Below, one piece after another: positions 6,400 through 11,976 of a DNA stretch of 11,976 nt (within the stretch, counting starts at the first letter, position 1; each line of letters begins with the position of its first letter). The translations under genes and the position numbers were made by a program. Under the pieces are notes generated by a model, which was not told where the DNA came from, did no database searches, and was given only the letters and a program-made list of their open reading frames with translations. This DNA comes from UBA4572 sp049965515 (GTDB lineage Bacteria > Nitrospirota > Leptospirillia > Leptospirillales > Leptospirillaceae): positions 1 through 11,976 of the forward strand of contig JBMFWG010000052.1 in assembly GCA_049965515.1 (NCBI GenBank), given 5' to 3'.

Positions 6400-7057
6400 G
6401 GACCCCTCCCGCTCCCTCCTTTTTGTTTTGGCCACCGACACCGAGGTCGGCAAGACCCGCGTCATGGAGTCCCTTGTCCGTACCCATCGGGGCCACCCGG
6501 AGATCTTGTATGTCAAGGTGGCGCAGACCGGGGTCTCGAAGGAGCCGCATCCGGGCGAGGATCGGGATATCCTTCGCTATCTGTCGGCGGGAGCCGATCC
6601 CTCATCCGTCTGGGAGTGTGCCTCCTTTGCTGAACCCCTCGACCCCATGACGGCTGCCCGCCTCGAAGGCCGGCCTCTCCACCGGGAGACGCTGGCCGCC
6701 CGCCTGCGCTTGGCTTCCAAGTCCGGAAAACGGGTGGTGGTCGAGGGGTCCGGAGGGATTCTCTCCCCCTTCTTCGAGGACGGCGAGGGAATTCTCTCTC
6801 TGGCCCGGGCCCTGGCACTTCCTGTCCGCATTCTCCTCGTTTCCCATCCCCATCTCGGAACCCTCTCCGTGACGCTTTCGGCCGTCCGGATTCTCAGGAT
6901 GGAGGGATTCCCTCCCGAAGCCCTTCTCCTCTGTCCCCGATCAGGAGAACTTGACCGGGCGACCGCCTTCAATCCCCGAACTCTGGCCACTCTTCTCGCC
7001 CCTCTTCCTGTATATCTCCAAAACCCCCAGGAGGAATGGGAGCGGGTGGAGATCTGA
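6371..7057 (+). CDS. bioD: Dethiobiotin synthetase
   Basis: A 228-aa protein, the usual BioD length. BioD catalyses the ATP- and CO2-dependent ring closure of 7,8-diaminopelargonate to dethiobiotin in the cytoplasm. The P-loop ATDTEVGKT (Lys28) is nearly the family consensus GTDTEVGKT. KVAQTG (from Lys49) replaces KPVQTG. The GEDRD, EPLDPMTAA and EGSGGILSP (Glu125) segments match substrate- and Mg-binding motifs. GTG 6371 lies inside the end of the aminotransferase gene, a 29-bp overlap, with AGGAG upstream; GTG 6380 is an alternative. No other biotin gene is in the window, so either the rest of the pathway is elsewhere or the enzyme acts on a related substrate. The first explanation is more likely. 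Confidence 0.87.
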   Translation: MPFVTFFPPEDPSRSLLFVLATDTEVGKTRVMESLVRTHRGHPEILYVKVAQTGVSKEPHPGEDRDILRYLSAGADPSSVWECASFAEPLDPMTAARLEGRPLHRETLAARLRLASKSGKRVVVEGSGGILSPFFEDGEGILSLARALALPVRILLVSHPHLGTLSVTLSAVRILRMEGFPPEALLLCPRSGELDRATAFNPRTLATLLAPLPVYLQNPQEEWERVEI

Positions 7058-7073
7058 GGGAGATCCTCGTTTT
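7051..7073 (+). terminator. Weak possible terminator after bioD
   Basis: Around the bioD stop, GATCT-GAGGG-AGATC or the overlapping GAGG-GAGAT-CCTC can form a short hairpin, followed by GTTTT. The stem is only four to five base pairs and the T run is short, so its efficiency is doubtful. Its position at the end of the plus-strand gene set is what makes it worth marking. Confidence 0.25.
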
Positions 7074-7179
7074 CTGGAAGTCGTGTTTTCATTGGAGTGG
7101 CCCCAAGATGTGAGTCGGGGAGGAGGGTAGTCCGGAGCCGATCCTCCATGAGGAGGAGCGGGAAATCGGTCAAGATGGC

Positions 7180-7423
7180 TTAGTTGAAGGTCACAGACCG
7201 TCCATCGTTTTTGACGTCGGGCGCGTGGAGAGAGTCATCGGGGAAGGGCTTGGGGCCGTGGGTTTTTCCGGAGCTGAATCGGGAATTTTCGAGCAGGCGG
7301 ATGTTGTCCGGCCAAAATTCATGAACAGGTTTTGCGCCCGCCCCCTTCCTCGAACCCCATAAACAGGTCGGACATTTGGGTGGTGGGGGAGGACATGATC
7401 CGAAGGCCTCCGTTTTGTGCCAT
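7180..7423 (-). pseudogene. Small gene of about 80 codons split by a +1 shift
   Basis: From ATG 7423 a frame runs 34 codons (MAQNGGLRIMSSPTTQMSDL, then FMGFEEGGGRK) to a TGA at 7319-7321. The frame one base further on then continues without a stop as HEFWPDNIRLLENSRF, a Lys-Pro-Phe-Pro stretch and HAPDVKNDGRSVTFN to TAA at 7180-7182. Both halves use the same C-ending codon style as neighbouring genes. Losing one A from the AAAA run just before the TGA would fuse them into one protein of about 80 aa. It lies downstream of exonuclease III on the same strand. I do not recognise the family. The break may be a true mutation, a sequencing error or, less likely, programmed frameshifting; the ribosome binding site is weak. 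Confidence 0.4.
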
Positions 7424-7431
7424 GGGGCAAG

Positions 7432-7458
7432 AGGACCCCTCGTTTTCTTGGGGGTCCT
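7432..7458 (-). terminator. Hairpin just after the exonuclease III gene
   Basis: AGGACCCC (7432-7439) and GGGGTCCT (7451-7458) form a perfect 8-bp stem with an 11-base loop, beginning five bases beyond the exonuclease III stop codon. The stem is strong but no T run follows on the minus strand (CTTGCCCC). It could be a rho-independent-like terminator of poor quality or a 3'-end stabiliser. It also covers the region where the small split gene would need its ribosome binding site. Confidence 0.4.
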
Positions 7459-7462
7459 GGTC

Positions 7463-8242
7463 TTAGCCCAGGAGAGCGTCGCTCAGGTCCACGAAGACGG
7501 GGGCATGGTCAGAGGGGCGCTCGTTCTTGCGGACATCCCGATCGATTTCCGCCAGGGTCAGGGAGGGCTCAAGTGCCGGAGTCACCAGGATCAGGTCGAT
7601 CCGGAGGCCCCTGTTGCGGCGGAACATGCCCTGACGGTAGTCCCACCAGCTGTAGTGGCCGGGGTCGGGGTGGAGGATCCGGAAGGCATCCCGAAAGCCG
7701 ATGGCCATGATCCGGCCCAGGGCCTCGCGTTCTGGCGGGGAGAGAAAAATCTGCCCCTTGAGCGCCACCGGATCGTAGGCATCCCGGTCTTCGGGCACGA
7801 TGTTGAAGTCCCCGACCAGAACCATGGCCTTGTGTCGGTCCCGTTCGGCCTCAAGGACGGAGGCCAGACGGGTCAGCCACTCGAGCTTGTAGCGGTACTT
7901 GGGTGTGTCGAGGTCCTGACCGTTGGGAACGTAGAGGTTGAAGAGCCGAAGGGAGCCGATCGTAGCCGCCAGAAGGCGGCACTCGGGATCGGGCTCTCCG
8001 GGGAAGTCCCTGAGGGGATGGGTGAGGGGGAGGCGGGAGAGGATGGCCACCCCATTGTAGGCGGGCTGCCCCCGATAGAGAAGGTCATATCCCCGCTCCC
8101 GGAAGGGCTCCTCAGGGAATCGGCTGTCCGGGACCTTGGTCTCCTGAAGGCAGAGGATGTCGGGAGACCTCCGGTCTATCCACTCCAGAACCTGCGGAAG
8201 CCGGACCGGCAGGGAGTTGACGTTCCAGGTGGCCAGTCGCAT
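7463..8242 (-). CDS. xthA: Exodeoxyribonuclease III (AP endonuclease)
   Basis: A 259-aa protein, close to the E. coli enzyme in length. It cuts DNA at abasic sites and removes 3' blocks and 3' nucleotides during base excision repair. All signature motifs are present: TWNVNSL (Asn7), LQETK (Glu34, metal ligand), YNGVAILSR, NLYVPNG (Tyr104), VGDFNIVP (Asp145, Asn147), WWDYRQGMFRRNRGLRIDLI (Asp216) and SDHAPV (Asp245-His246 pair). ATG 8242 starts 15 bases after the stop of the ChaC-like gene, so it is probably the last full gene of the operon. The Shine-Dalgarno sequence is weak, suggesting translation by re-initiation. Confidence 0.95.
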   Translation of the reverse strand: MRLATWNVNSLPVRLPQVLEWIDRRSPDILCLQETKVPDSRFPEEPFRERGYDLLYRGQPAYNGVAILSRLPLTHPLRDFPGEPDPECRLLAATIGSLRLFNLYVPNGQDLDTPKYRYKLEWLTRLASVLEAERDRHKAMVLVGDFNIVPEDRDAYDPVALKGQIFLSPPEREALGRIMAIGFRDAFRILHPDPGHYSWWDYRQGMFRRNRGLRIDLILVTPALEPSLTLAEIDRDVRKNERPSDHAPVFVDLSDALLG

Positions 8243-8257
8243 GGAGGCGGGAGGCGC

Positions 8258-8803
8258 CTAGAAGTGGGTCTTGTGGGTCTGCTGGTTCCCGAAGCCATGC
8301 CATTTGAGGAGACTTGTGGCGGCATCGACGGCCAGGTCCATGATGCCGAGCTCGGTGAGCTTCTCCGACATCAGAAGAATAAAGTCGACGCCCGTTCCCA
8401 GGGGGCCCCGGCCGTTTTTGGCGATTTTGACCACCTCCTGGGGAACGATTTTTCCGATATAGTCGGCATGGCTCCTGTCGGAGAGGAAAAAGGTGGCGTC
8501 TTCGGCCGATTGTCCGCCTACGATGATCGTTCCCTCTCGCATCAGGAAGCGGTTGCCGTGGCGCTTGGCCAGGGCCTCGAGAACCTCCTCTTCATCGTCT
8601 TCCGGAACGAGGTAGGCGATCCCCGTGCAGTCTCCGGCCGTCTCAAGGCCCAGACCGGGAGAAGGGGCCTCGGGGGAGCCATAGTGCTCCGTCGAGAAGT
8701 GGTTGAAGGCCCGGTGGTATTCCTCGAGAAGCGCCTTCTGGCGCGTCTGGAAGGGATAGGGGAAGTCCCACATCAGGGAGTCGTAGGTAAAGATCCAGGC
8801 CAT
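8258..8803 (-). CDS. ChaC-like gamma-glutamylcyclotransferase-fold protein, probably altered active site
   Basis: A 181-aa protein with an excellent ribosome binding site (GGAGG, then seven bases) before ATG 8803. The fold is recognisable from WIFTYDSLMW, YHRAFNHFSTEHYGSPEAPS and GDCTGIAYLVP, and later from a DYIG...GRGPLG...EKLTELGI series. This matches ChaC proteins, which split glutathione into 5-oxoproline and Cys-Gly. Two diagnostic positions differ: the YGSL loop reads YDSL, and lining up with remembered human CHAC2 across EEEV...LDFRE places His82 (LAKRH) at the catalytic Glu. Glu90 (MREG) is nearby and could substitute if the loop is shifted. Activity on glutathione is therefore uncertain. 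The gene sits between panB and xthA in the operon, 50 bases after panB. Confidence 0.75.
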   Translation of the reverse strand: MAWIFTYDSLMWDFPYPFQTRQKALLEEYHRAFNHFSTEHYGSPEAPSPGLGLETAGDCTGIAYLVPEDDEEEVLEALAKRHGNRFLMREGTIIVGGQSAEDATFFLSDRSHADYIGKIVPQEVVKIAKNGRGPLGTGVDFILLMSEKLTELGIMDLAVDAATSLLKWHGFGNQQTHKTHF

Positions 8804-8853
8804 GAAAAGACCTCCGTTGCCCGCAAGGGGCGATTGATTGTCTGTGGTCCCCG

Positions 8854-9684
8854 TCAGGGGGCGTGTCGATGAAAGCTTTCCTCTTCCGAGGGGAACTGCC
8901 GATCTCTTACGGCCCGGGCATAATCCCCCAGGGCGCGCAGGGCTTCGCCCCGGCCATCGGCGAAGGCTCGGGCAAAGCGGGGCCGTCTTTCCCCGGGGGT
9001 CCACCCGAGAAGGTCGTGAATCACCAGAACCTGGCCGTCGGTGTCGGTGCCGGCGCCGATCCCGATGACGGGAACCGGAACCTCCCGGGTGATTCGGGCG
9101 GCGAGTTCCCGGGGGACCCCTTCCAGCACCAGGGCAAAGATTCCTGCGGACACCAGCGCCTGGGCTTCCCGAAGGATCCGGTCGGCCTCCTCGGGGGAGC
9201 GTCCGACCACGCGGTAGCCGCCCATGGCATGGACCCTCTGGGGAAGGAGGCCCAGGTGGCCTACGACCGGGATCATGGCGGAGACAATCGCCGCCACATG
9301 GCGGAGATAGTCCTCTCCTCCCTCGAGCTTGACCGCCTGGGCGCCCCCTTCCTTGACGAGGCGGACGCTTGAGCGGACGGCCTCCTCGGGAGAGGCCTGG
9401 TAGGCGCCAAAGGGGAGGTCGGACAGCAGAAAGGTTCGTCCTCTGGCGCCCCGCGCCACCATCCGGGTGTGGTAGACCATCTCGTCGAGGGTTACCGGGA
9501 GGGTGGTTTCGTGGCCCTGGATGACCATCCCCAGCGAATCCCCCACCAGGGCGATGTCGATTCCGGCCTCGGCCAGAAGCTGACCGTGGAAGGCATCGTA
9601 GGCGGTCACGGCCACGAGGGGAGGCCCGGCCTCTTTCCGGGCCTTCAGTGCCGGGACGGTGAGTTCCTGGGAGGCACCGGCCAT
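8854..9684 (-). CDS. panB: 3-methyl-2-oxobutanoate hydroxymethyltransferase (ketopantoate synthase)
   Basis: A 276-aa protein of typical PanB length. It transfers a one-carbon unit from 5,10-methylene-tetrahydrofolate to alpha-ketoisovalerate, the first committed step of pantothenate and CoA synthesis, in the cytoplasm. Visible active-site segments are TAYDAF, LVGDSLGMV (Asp49-Ser50, with Mg), LLSDLPFG (Asp89), VKLEGG (Lys119, Glu121), VVGHLGLLPQ (His143) and LVLEGVP (Glu188). ATG 9684 lies five bases after the metF stop and has no strong ribosome binding site, so translation is probably coupled to metF. No panC or panD is in the window. Confidence 0.96.
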   Translation of the reverse strand: MAGASQELTVPALKARKEAGPPLVAVTAYDAFHGQLLAEAGIDIALVGDSLGMVIQGHETTLPVTLDEMVYHTRMVARGARGRTFLLSDLPFGAYQASPEEAVRSSVRLVKEGGAQAVKLEGGEDYLRHVAAIVSAMIPVVGHLGLLPQRVHAMGGYRVVGRSPEEADRILREAQALVSAGIFALVLEGVPRELAARITREVPVPVIGIGAGTDTDGQVLVIHDLLGWTPGERRPRFARAFADGRGEALRALGDYARAVRDRQFPSEEESFHRHAP

Positions 9685-9689
9685 GTCGG

Positions 9690-10562
9690 CTAGTCCAGCG
9701 CCAGGTCGAGGATGGCCGGGATCTGTTCTTCGGCGCCGACCGTCATGATGTGAACCCCGTTGACCAGCGGGGCCATGGTCCGGATCGTCTCGGCGGCGAT
9801 GCGGACCCCTTCGGCGAGCCGCTCTTCCCGGGGGACCGACTCAAGACGGGCGATCAGTGCGTCCGGCACGCGGATTCCCGGAACCTTTTCGTTGAGATAG
9901 CGGGCCATGGCGGGGCTCTTGAGAAGGATGATCCCGCAGATGACGGGAACCCCGAACGGTCGGGCAAAGTCCATGAATCGGTCCATGCGGTCGGCGTCGA
10001 AGACGACCTGGGTCTGGAAGAATCGCGCTCCGGCATCGAATTTTTCCTCGAAGCGCTTCTTTTCCACCGAGAGATCTCCTTCGGGGGAGGTGGCCGCTCC
10101 GGGGAGAATGTCGGTGGGGCCGGAGAGGTCGGCCCCGGAGAGGTCCGTCCCGCCGTTGAGAAGGGTCACGGCGCGGATGAGCTCAGGTGAGCTCAGGTCG
10201 AAGACGGGTTTGGTCTCCGGGTGATCTCCGATGCTGGCGGGATCTCCCGAGAGGCAGAGAACCTGTCCGATGCCCAGGGAGGACATGCCCAGAAGGTCGG
10301 ACTGGATGGCGAGACGGTTTCTGTCACGCAGGGTGATCTGCACGATGGGGTCGAGACCGATGGTCTTGATATGGAGCCCCATGGCAAAGGGGGACATGCG
10401 CATGACTGCGGTCTGGTTGTCGGTGATGTTCATGCCGTGGATCCTCCCCTTGAGGGGAAGAAGCTTGCGGAGAAGCTCCGAGGTCTCGGTTCCCTTGGGG
10501 GGAGAGCACTCGGCGGTGATGATGAAGGTGCTGCGGTCGGCCAGGGCCTGTCTAAAAGTCAC
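9690..10562 (-). CDS. metF: Methylenetetrahydrofolate reductase, short type
   Basis: A 290-aa protein of the MTHFR family. It reduces 5,10-methylene- to 5-methyl-tetrahydrofolate, supplying methyl groups for methionine. Key segments are ITAECSPPKG (Glu18, equivalent to the catalytic Glu of MetF), NITDNQTAVMRMSP, TLRDRNRLAIQSDLLG, VLCLSGDP, GARFFQTQVVFD, CGIILLKSPAMARYLNEKVP and GVHIM near the end. This pattern is that of the short MetF of acetogens and some other bacteria, which often works with MetV, rather than the E. coli enzyme; no metV is visible. The start is GTG 10562, because the overlapping ATG at 10564 is followed at once by a stop. AGGAG stands about seven bases upstream, at the very end of folD. 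Confidence 0.92.
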   Translation of the reverse strand: MTFRQALADRSTFIITAECSPPKGTETSELLRKLLPLKGRIHGMNITDNQTAVMRMSPFAMGLHIKTIGLDPIVQITLRDRNRLAIQSDLLGMSSLGIGQVLCLSGDPASIGDHPETKPVFDLSSPELIRAVTLLNGGTDLSGADLSGPTDILPGAATSPEGDLSVEKKRFEEKFDAGARFFQTQVVFDADRMDRFMDFARPFGVPVICGIILLKSPAMARYLNEKVPGIRVPDALIARLESVPREERLAEGVRIAAETIRTMAPLVNGVHIMTVGAEEQIPAILDLALD

Positions 10563-10571
10563 ATCCTGCTC

Positions 10572-11444
10572 CTAATGTGAGGAAAGTCCCGTATGGTGAC
10601 GGTAGGCATCGAGGGTGTTGTCGAGAAGTGTCGCGATGGTCATGGGGCCGACGCCTCCGGGGACCGGGGTAATGGCTCCCGCCACCTCCCGGGCCTCGTC
10701 GAAGCGCACGTCTCCCTTGAGCTTGCCGTCGGTGCCGCGGGAGATGCCCACATCGATCACCGTGGCCCCCGGTTTGAGATAGTCCCGTCCGATCATCTCC
10801 GGCCGTCCCAGGGCGGCGACGAGGATGTCCGCCTGCCGGGACACGGCCGGAAGGTCGGGGGTCTTGCTGTGGCAGATGGTCACGGTGGCGTCCCGATTGA
10901 GAAGGAGAAGGGACATCGGGCGCCCGACGATGACGCTGCGGCCGATGACGACCGCATGCTTGCCGGAGATCGTGATTCCTGAGCGATCGAGGAGGGTGAT
11001 GATCCCCCGGGGAGTGCAGGCAACAAGGCCCGGCTCCCCGGCCACCAGACGCCCGAGATTGGCGGGATGAAATCCGTCCACGTCCTTGTCCGGGGCGATG
11101 CGAAGGAGGATCTCTTCCTTGCGGACGTGGGCGGGAAGGGGCAGTTGAACGAGGATGCCGTCGATGCTGGGGTCGGCGTTGAGTTTGTCGATCAGGGAGA
11201 GAAGGGTCGGGGTTGTGGTCGAGGCCTCGAGGTTATATTCGGGGGCATGGAATCCCACCTTTCGGCAGGCGTTTCTCTTGTTGGAGACGTAGGTTCGGCT
11301 GGCGGGGTCGTCACCGACTAGTATGACGGCCAGCCCCGGGGGACGTCCGGCCTTTGGGGCGAGGGACTGAACCTTTTTGGCCTGTTCGTCGTGCAGGGTG
11401 GCGGCCAGGGCCTTTCCGTCGAGGATATGGGGAGTATGGGCCAT
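10572..11444 (-). CDS. folD: Methylenetetrahydrofolate dehydrogenase / methenyltetrahydrofolate cyclohydrolase
   Basis: A 290-aa bifunctional enzyme that interconverts 5,10-methylene-, 5,10-methenyl- and 10-formyl-tetrahydrofolate. Signature residues are in place: TYVSNKRNAC (Tyr52, catalytic Lys56), DGILVQLPLP (Gln100), PDKDVDGFHP (Asp121), VIGRSVIVGRPMSLLLL (NADP-binding loop), TVTICHS and the C-terminal PVPGGVGPMTIATLL. Lys56, Gln100 and Asp121 correspond closely to the E. coli catalytic residues. ATG 11444 has GAAGGTG upstream. It is the first gene of the minus-strand operon, nine bases ahead of metF, and its promoter lies in the gap to the divergent transporter gene. Confidence 0.96.
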   Translation of the reverse strand: MAHTPHILDGKALAATLHDEQAKKVQSLAPKAGRPPGLAVILVGDDPASRTYVSNKRNACRKVGFHAPEYNLEASTTTPTLLSLIDKLNADPSIDGILVQLPLPAHVRKEEILLRIAPDKDVDGFHPANLGRLVAGEPGLVACTPRGIITLLDRSGITISGKHAVVIGRSVIVGRPMSLLLLNRDATVTICHSKTPDLPAVSRQADILVAALGRPEMIGRDYLKPGATVIDVGISRGTDGKLKGDVRFDEAREVAGAITPVPGGVGPMTIATLLDNTLDAYRHHTGLSSH

Positions 11445-11496
11445 GAGAGGGTCACCTTCTGATGAGTGTCGGGGGGATGCCGTGAAGTCTTGGCAC

Positions 11497-11526
11497 AGGA
11501 TAGCCTATCCCCCCTCTCCGGTTCAA
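11497..11526 (-). promoter_or_regulatory. Candidate promoter of the folD operon, with palindrome
   Basis: On the minus strand TTGAAC (11521-11526) and TATCCT (11497-11502) are 18 bases apart, each matching four of six consensus positions. The -10 is embedded in a perfect 13-bp palindrome, GGATAG-C-CTATCC (11498-11510), a possible operator. The leader would be about 45-50 bases. The boxes are weak, so this is tentative. Confidence 0.4.
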
Positions 11527-11587
11527 GGCGGATTCACCGGAGAAGGCGAGGTGGGCCGATCGGGCTTCCTCCGAGGCGGGTCCTCCA

Positions 11588-11596
11588 TGCTAGAAT
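11588..11596 (+). promoter_or_regulatory. Extended -10 just upstream of the transporter start
   Basis: TGCTAGAAT is a TGn-extended -10, one mismatch from TATAAT, with no clear -35. Usual spacing puts the first transcribed base at about 11602-11604, that is, on the A of ATG 11603. No Shine-Dalgarno sequence lies between the box and the ATG (CATCCC only). Together these point to a leaderless mRNA. Confidence 0.45.
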
Positions 11597-11602
11597 CATC
11601 CC

Positions 11603-11976
11603 ATGTCCGACCCTTCGCCCTCCTTTCGTCCTTCGGCTCCTTCCCCCTCCCGCCTTCGCCTCGGGATTCTTCTTATCCTGCTCTCCGCCATTGGCTTTGC
11701 GGCCAAGGGGATCCTGGCGAAGCTGGCCTACCAGGAAGGAGTGGGGGCCTCCACGGTCCTGGATCTCCGGATGCTCTCCGTCCTCCCGGTCTATCTGGCG
11801 GGGCTGGTCTGGTTCGGACGCCGGGGGCCGCTCAGGCGCCCCGGTCCCGGGGAGGCCGACTTCTGGAAGATCGCTCTCCTGGGACTCCTGGGCTTCGATA
11901 TCTCCGCTCTTCTGGACTTCGAGGGGCTTCTCCGGATCGGGGCGGATCTCGAACGTCTGGTCCTCTTTCTCTACCC
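11603..11976 (+). CDS. EamA/DMT-family transporter, N-terminal part
   Basis: The first 124 codons of a membrane protein that continues past the right edge. After a 17-residue Ser/Pro-rich cytoplasmic start come helix 1 (LGILLILLSAIGFAAKGILA), helix 2 (VLDLRMLSVLPVYLAGLVWF), helix 3 (IALLGLLGFDISALLDFEGL) and the beginning of the next (LERLVLFLYP). GFAAKGILAKLAY, LRML and ERLVLFLYP are typical of the EamA half-repeat in drug/metabolite exporters. The substrate cannot be told from sequence. The gene is divergent from folD. The ATG was chosen because the frame has no better upstream start and because an extended -10 sits just before it. Confidence 0.85.
   Translation, partial: MSDPSPSFRPSAPSPSRLRLGILLILLSAIGFAAKGILAKLAYQEGVGASTVLDLRMLSVLPVYLAGLVWFGRRGPLRRPGPGEADFWKIALLGLLGFDISALLDFEGLLRIGADLERLVLFLY

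Noticed and set aside
7376..8872. Long plus-strand open frame of nearly 500 codons
   Set aside because: It lies antisense to exonuclease III and the ChaC-like gene, both with clear family motifs. Its translation is Gly/Val/Glu-rich with no recognisable domain. It stays open because of the C/G-ending codon bias on the other strand.
8804..9004. N-terminal extension of the ChaC-like protein
   Set aside because: It would overlap the end of panB, and the added residues are low-complexity. ATG 8803 has a near-perfect ribosome binding site and begins the fold exactly where relatives do.
10120..10197. Short repeats in metF (CCGGAGAGGTC twice, TGAGCTCAGG in tandem), with pentapeptide-repeat-like DLSGADLSG
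   Set aside because: The encoded segment aligns with the normal DLxGxxLxGxTD region of short MetF proteins, so it is family sequence and not an inserted repeat domain.

Overview
This window looks like chromosome from a Gram-negative bacterium. It encodes a predicted outer-membrane barrel, a secreted DUF3105-like protein and a lipoprotein with a clear lipobox. The coding regions are GC-rich with a bias for C/G-ending codons, and many antisense frames stay open as a result. The style and gene set would fit a Leptospirillum-like Nitrospirota, but no marker gene is present and that guess is weak. No rRNA, tRNA, CRISPR array or intact insertion sequence was seen.

Layout. (1) 1-806 looks like accessory DNA. 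A truncated ORF6N-domain gene runs off the left edge. It has a strong promoter on the minus strand, surrounded by three related AT-rich repeats. A cluster of inverted repeats follows, then a degenerate small reading frame with a weak helix-turn-helix look. (2) 807-2055 holds a divergent pair of exported proteins: a small barrel-like protein (-) and a DUF3105-like protein (+) that lacks the family's usual HNLEHGG motif. Their start regions nearly or actually overlap. (3) 2191-7057 (+) holds an unrecognised 217-aa protein, a 757-aa TPR lipoprotein with a C-terminal LysM domain, a DegT/DnrJ/EryC1/StrS aminotransferase joined to it by a GTGA stop/start overlap, and a dethiobiotin synthetase (bioD) overlapping the aminotransferase by 29 bp. 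(4) 7058-7462 is the convergent gap. It carries a small minus-strand gene of about 80 codons that is intact only if one +1 shift is allowed. (5) 7463-11444 (-) is a tight operon, read in the order folD, metF, panB, a ChaC-like protein, then exonuclease III. (6) 11603-end (+) is the start of an EamA/DMT transporter, divergent from folD, with an extended -10 placed so that the mRNA may be leaderless.

FolD, MetF and PanB all act on 5,10-methylene-tetrahydrofolate: FolD interconverts it, MetF reduces it and PanB consumes it for pantothenate. The operon head is therefore a one-carbon branch point. The plus-strand TPR/LysM-aminotransferase-BioD set is less conventional and is the best candidate for an uncharacterised envelope-linked module, though its joint function is only inferred.
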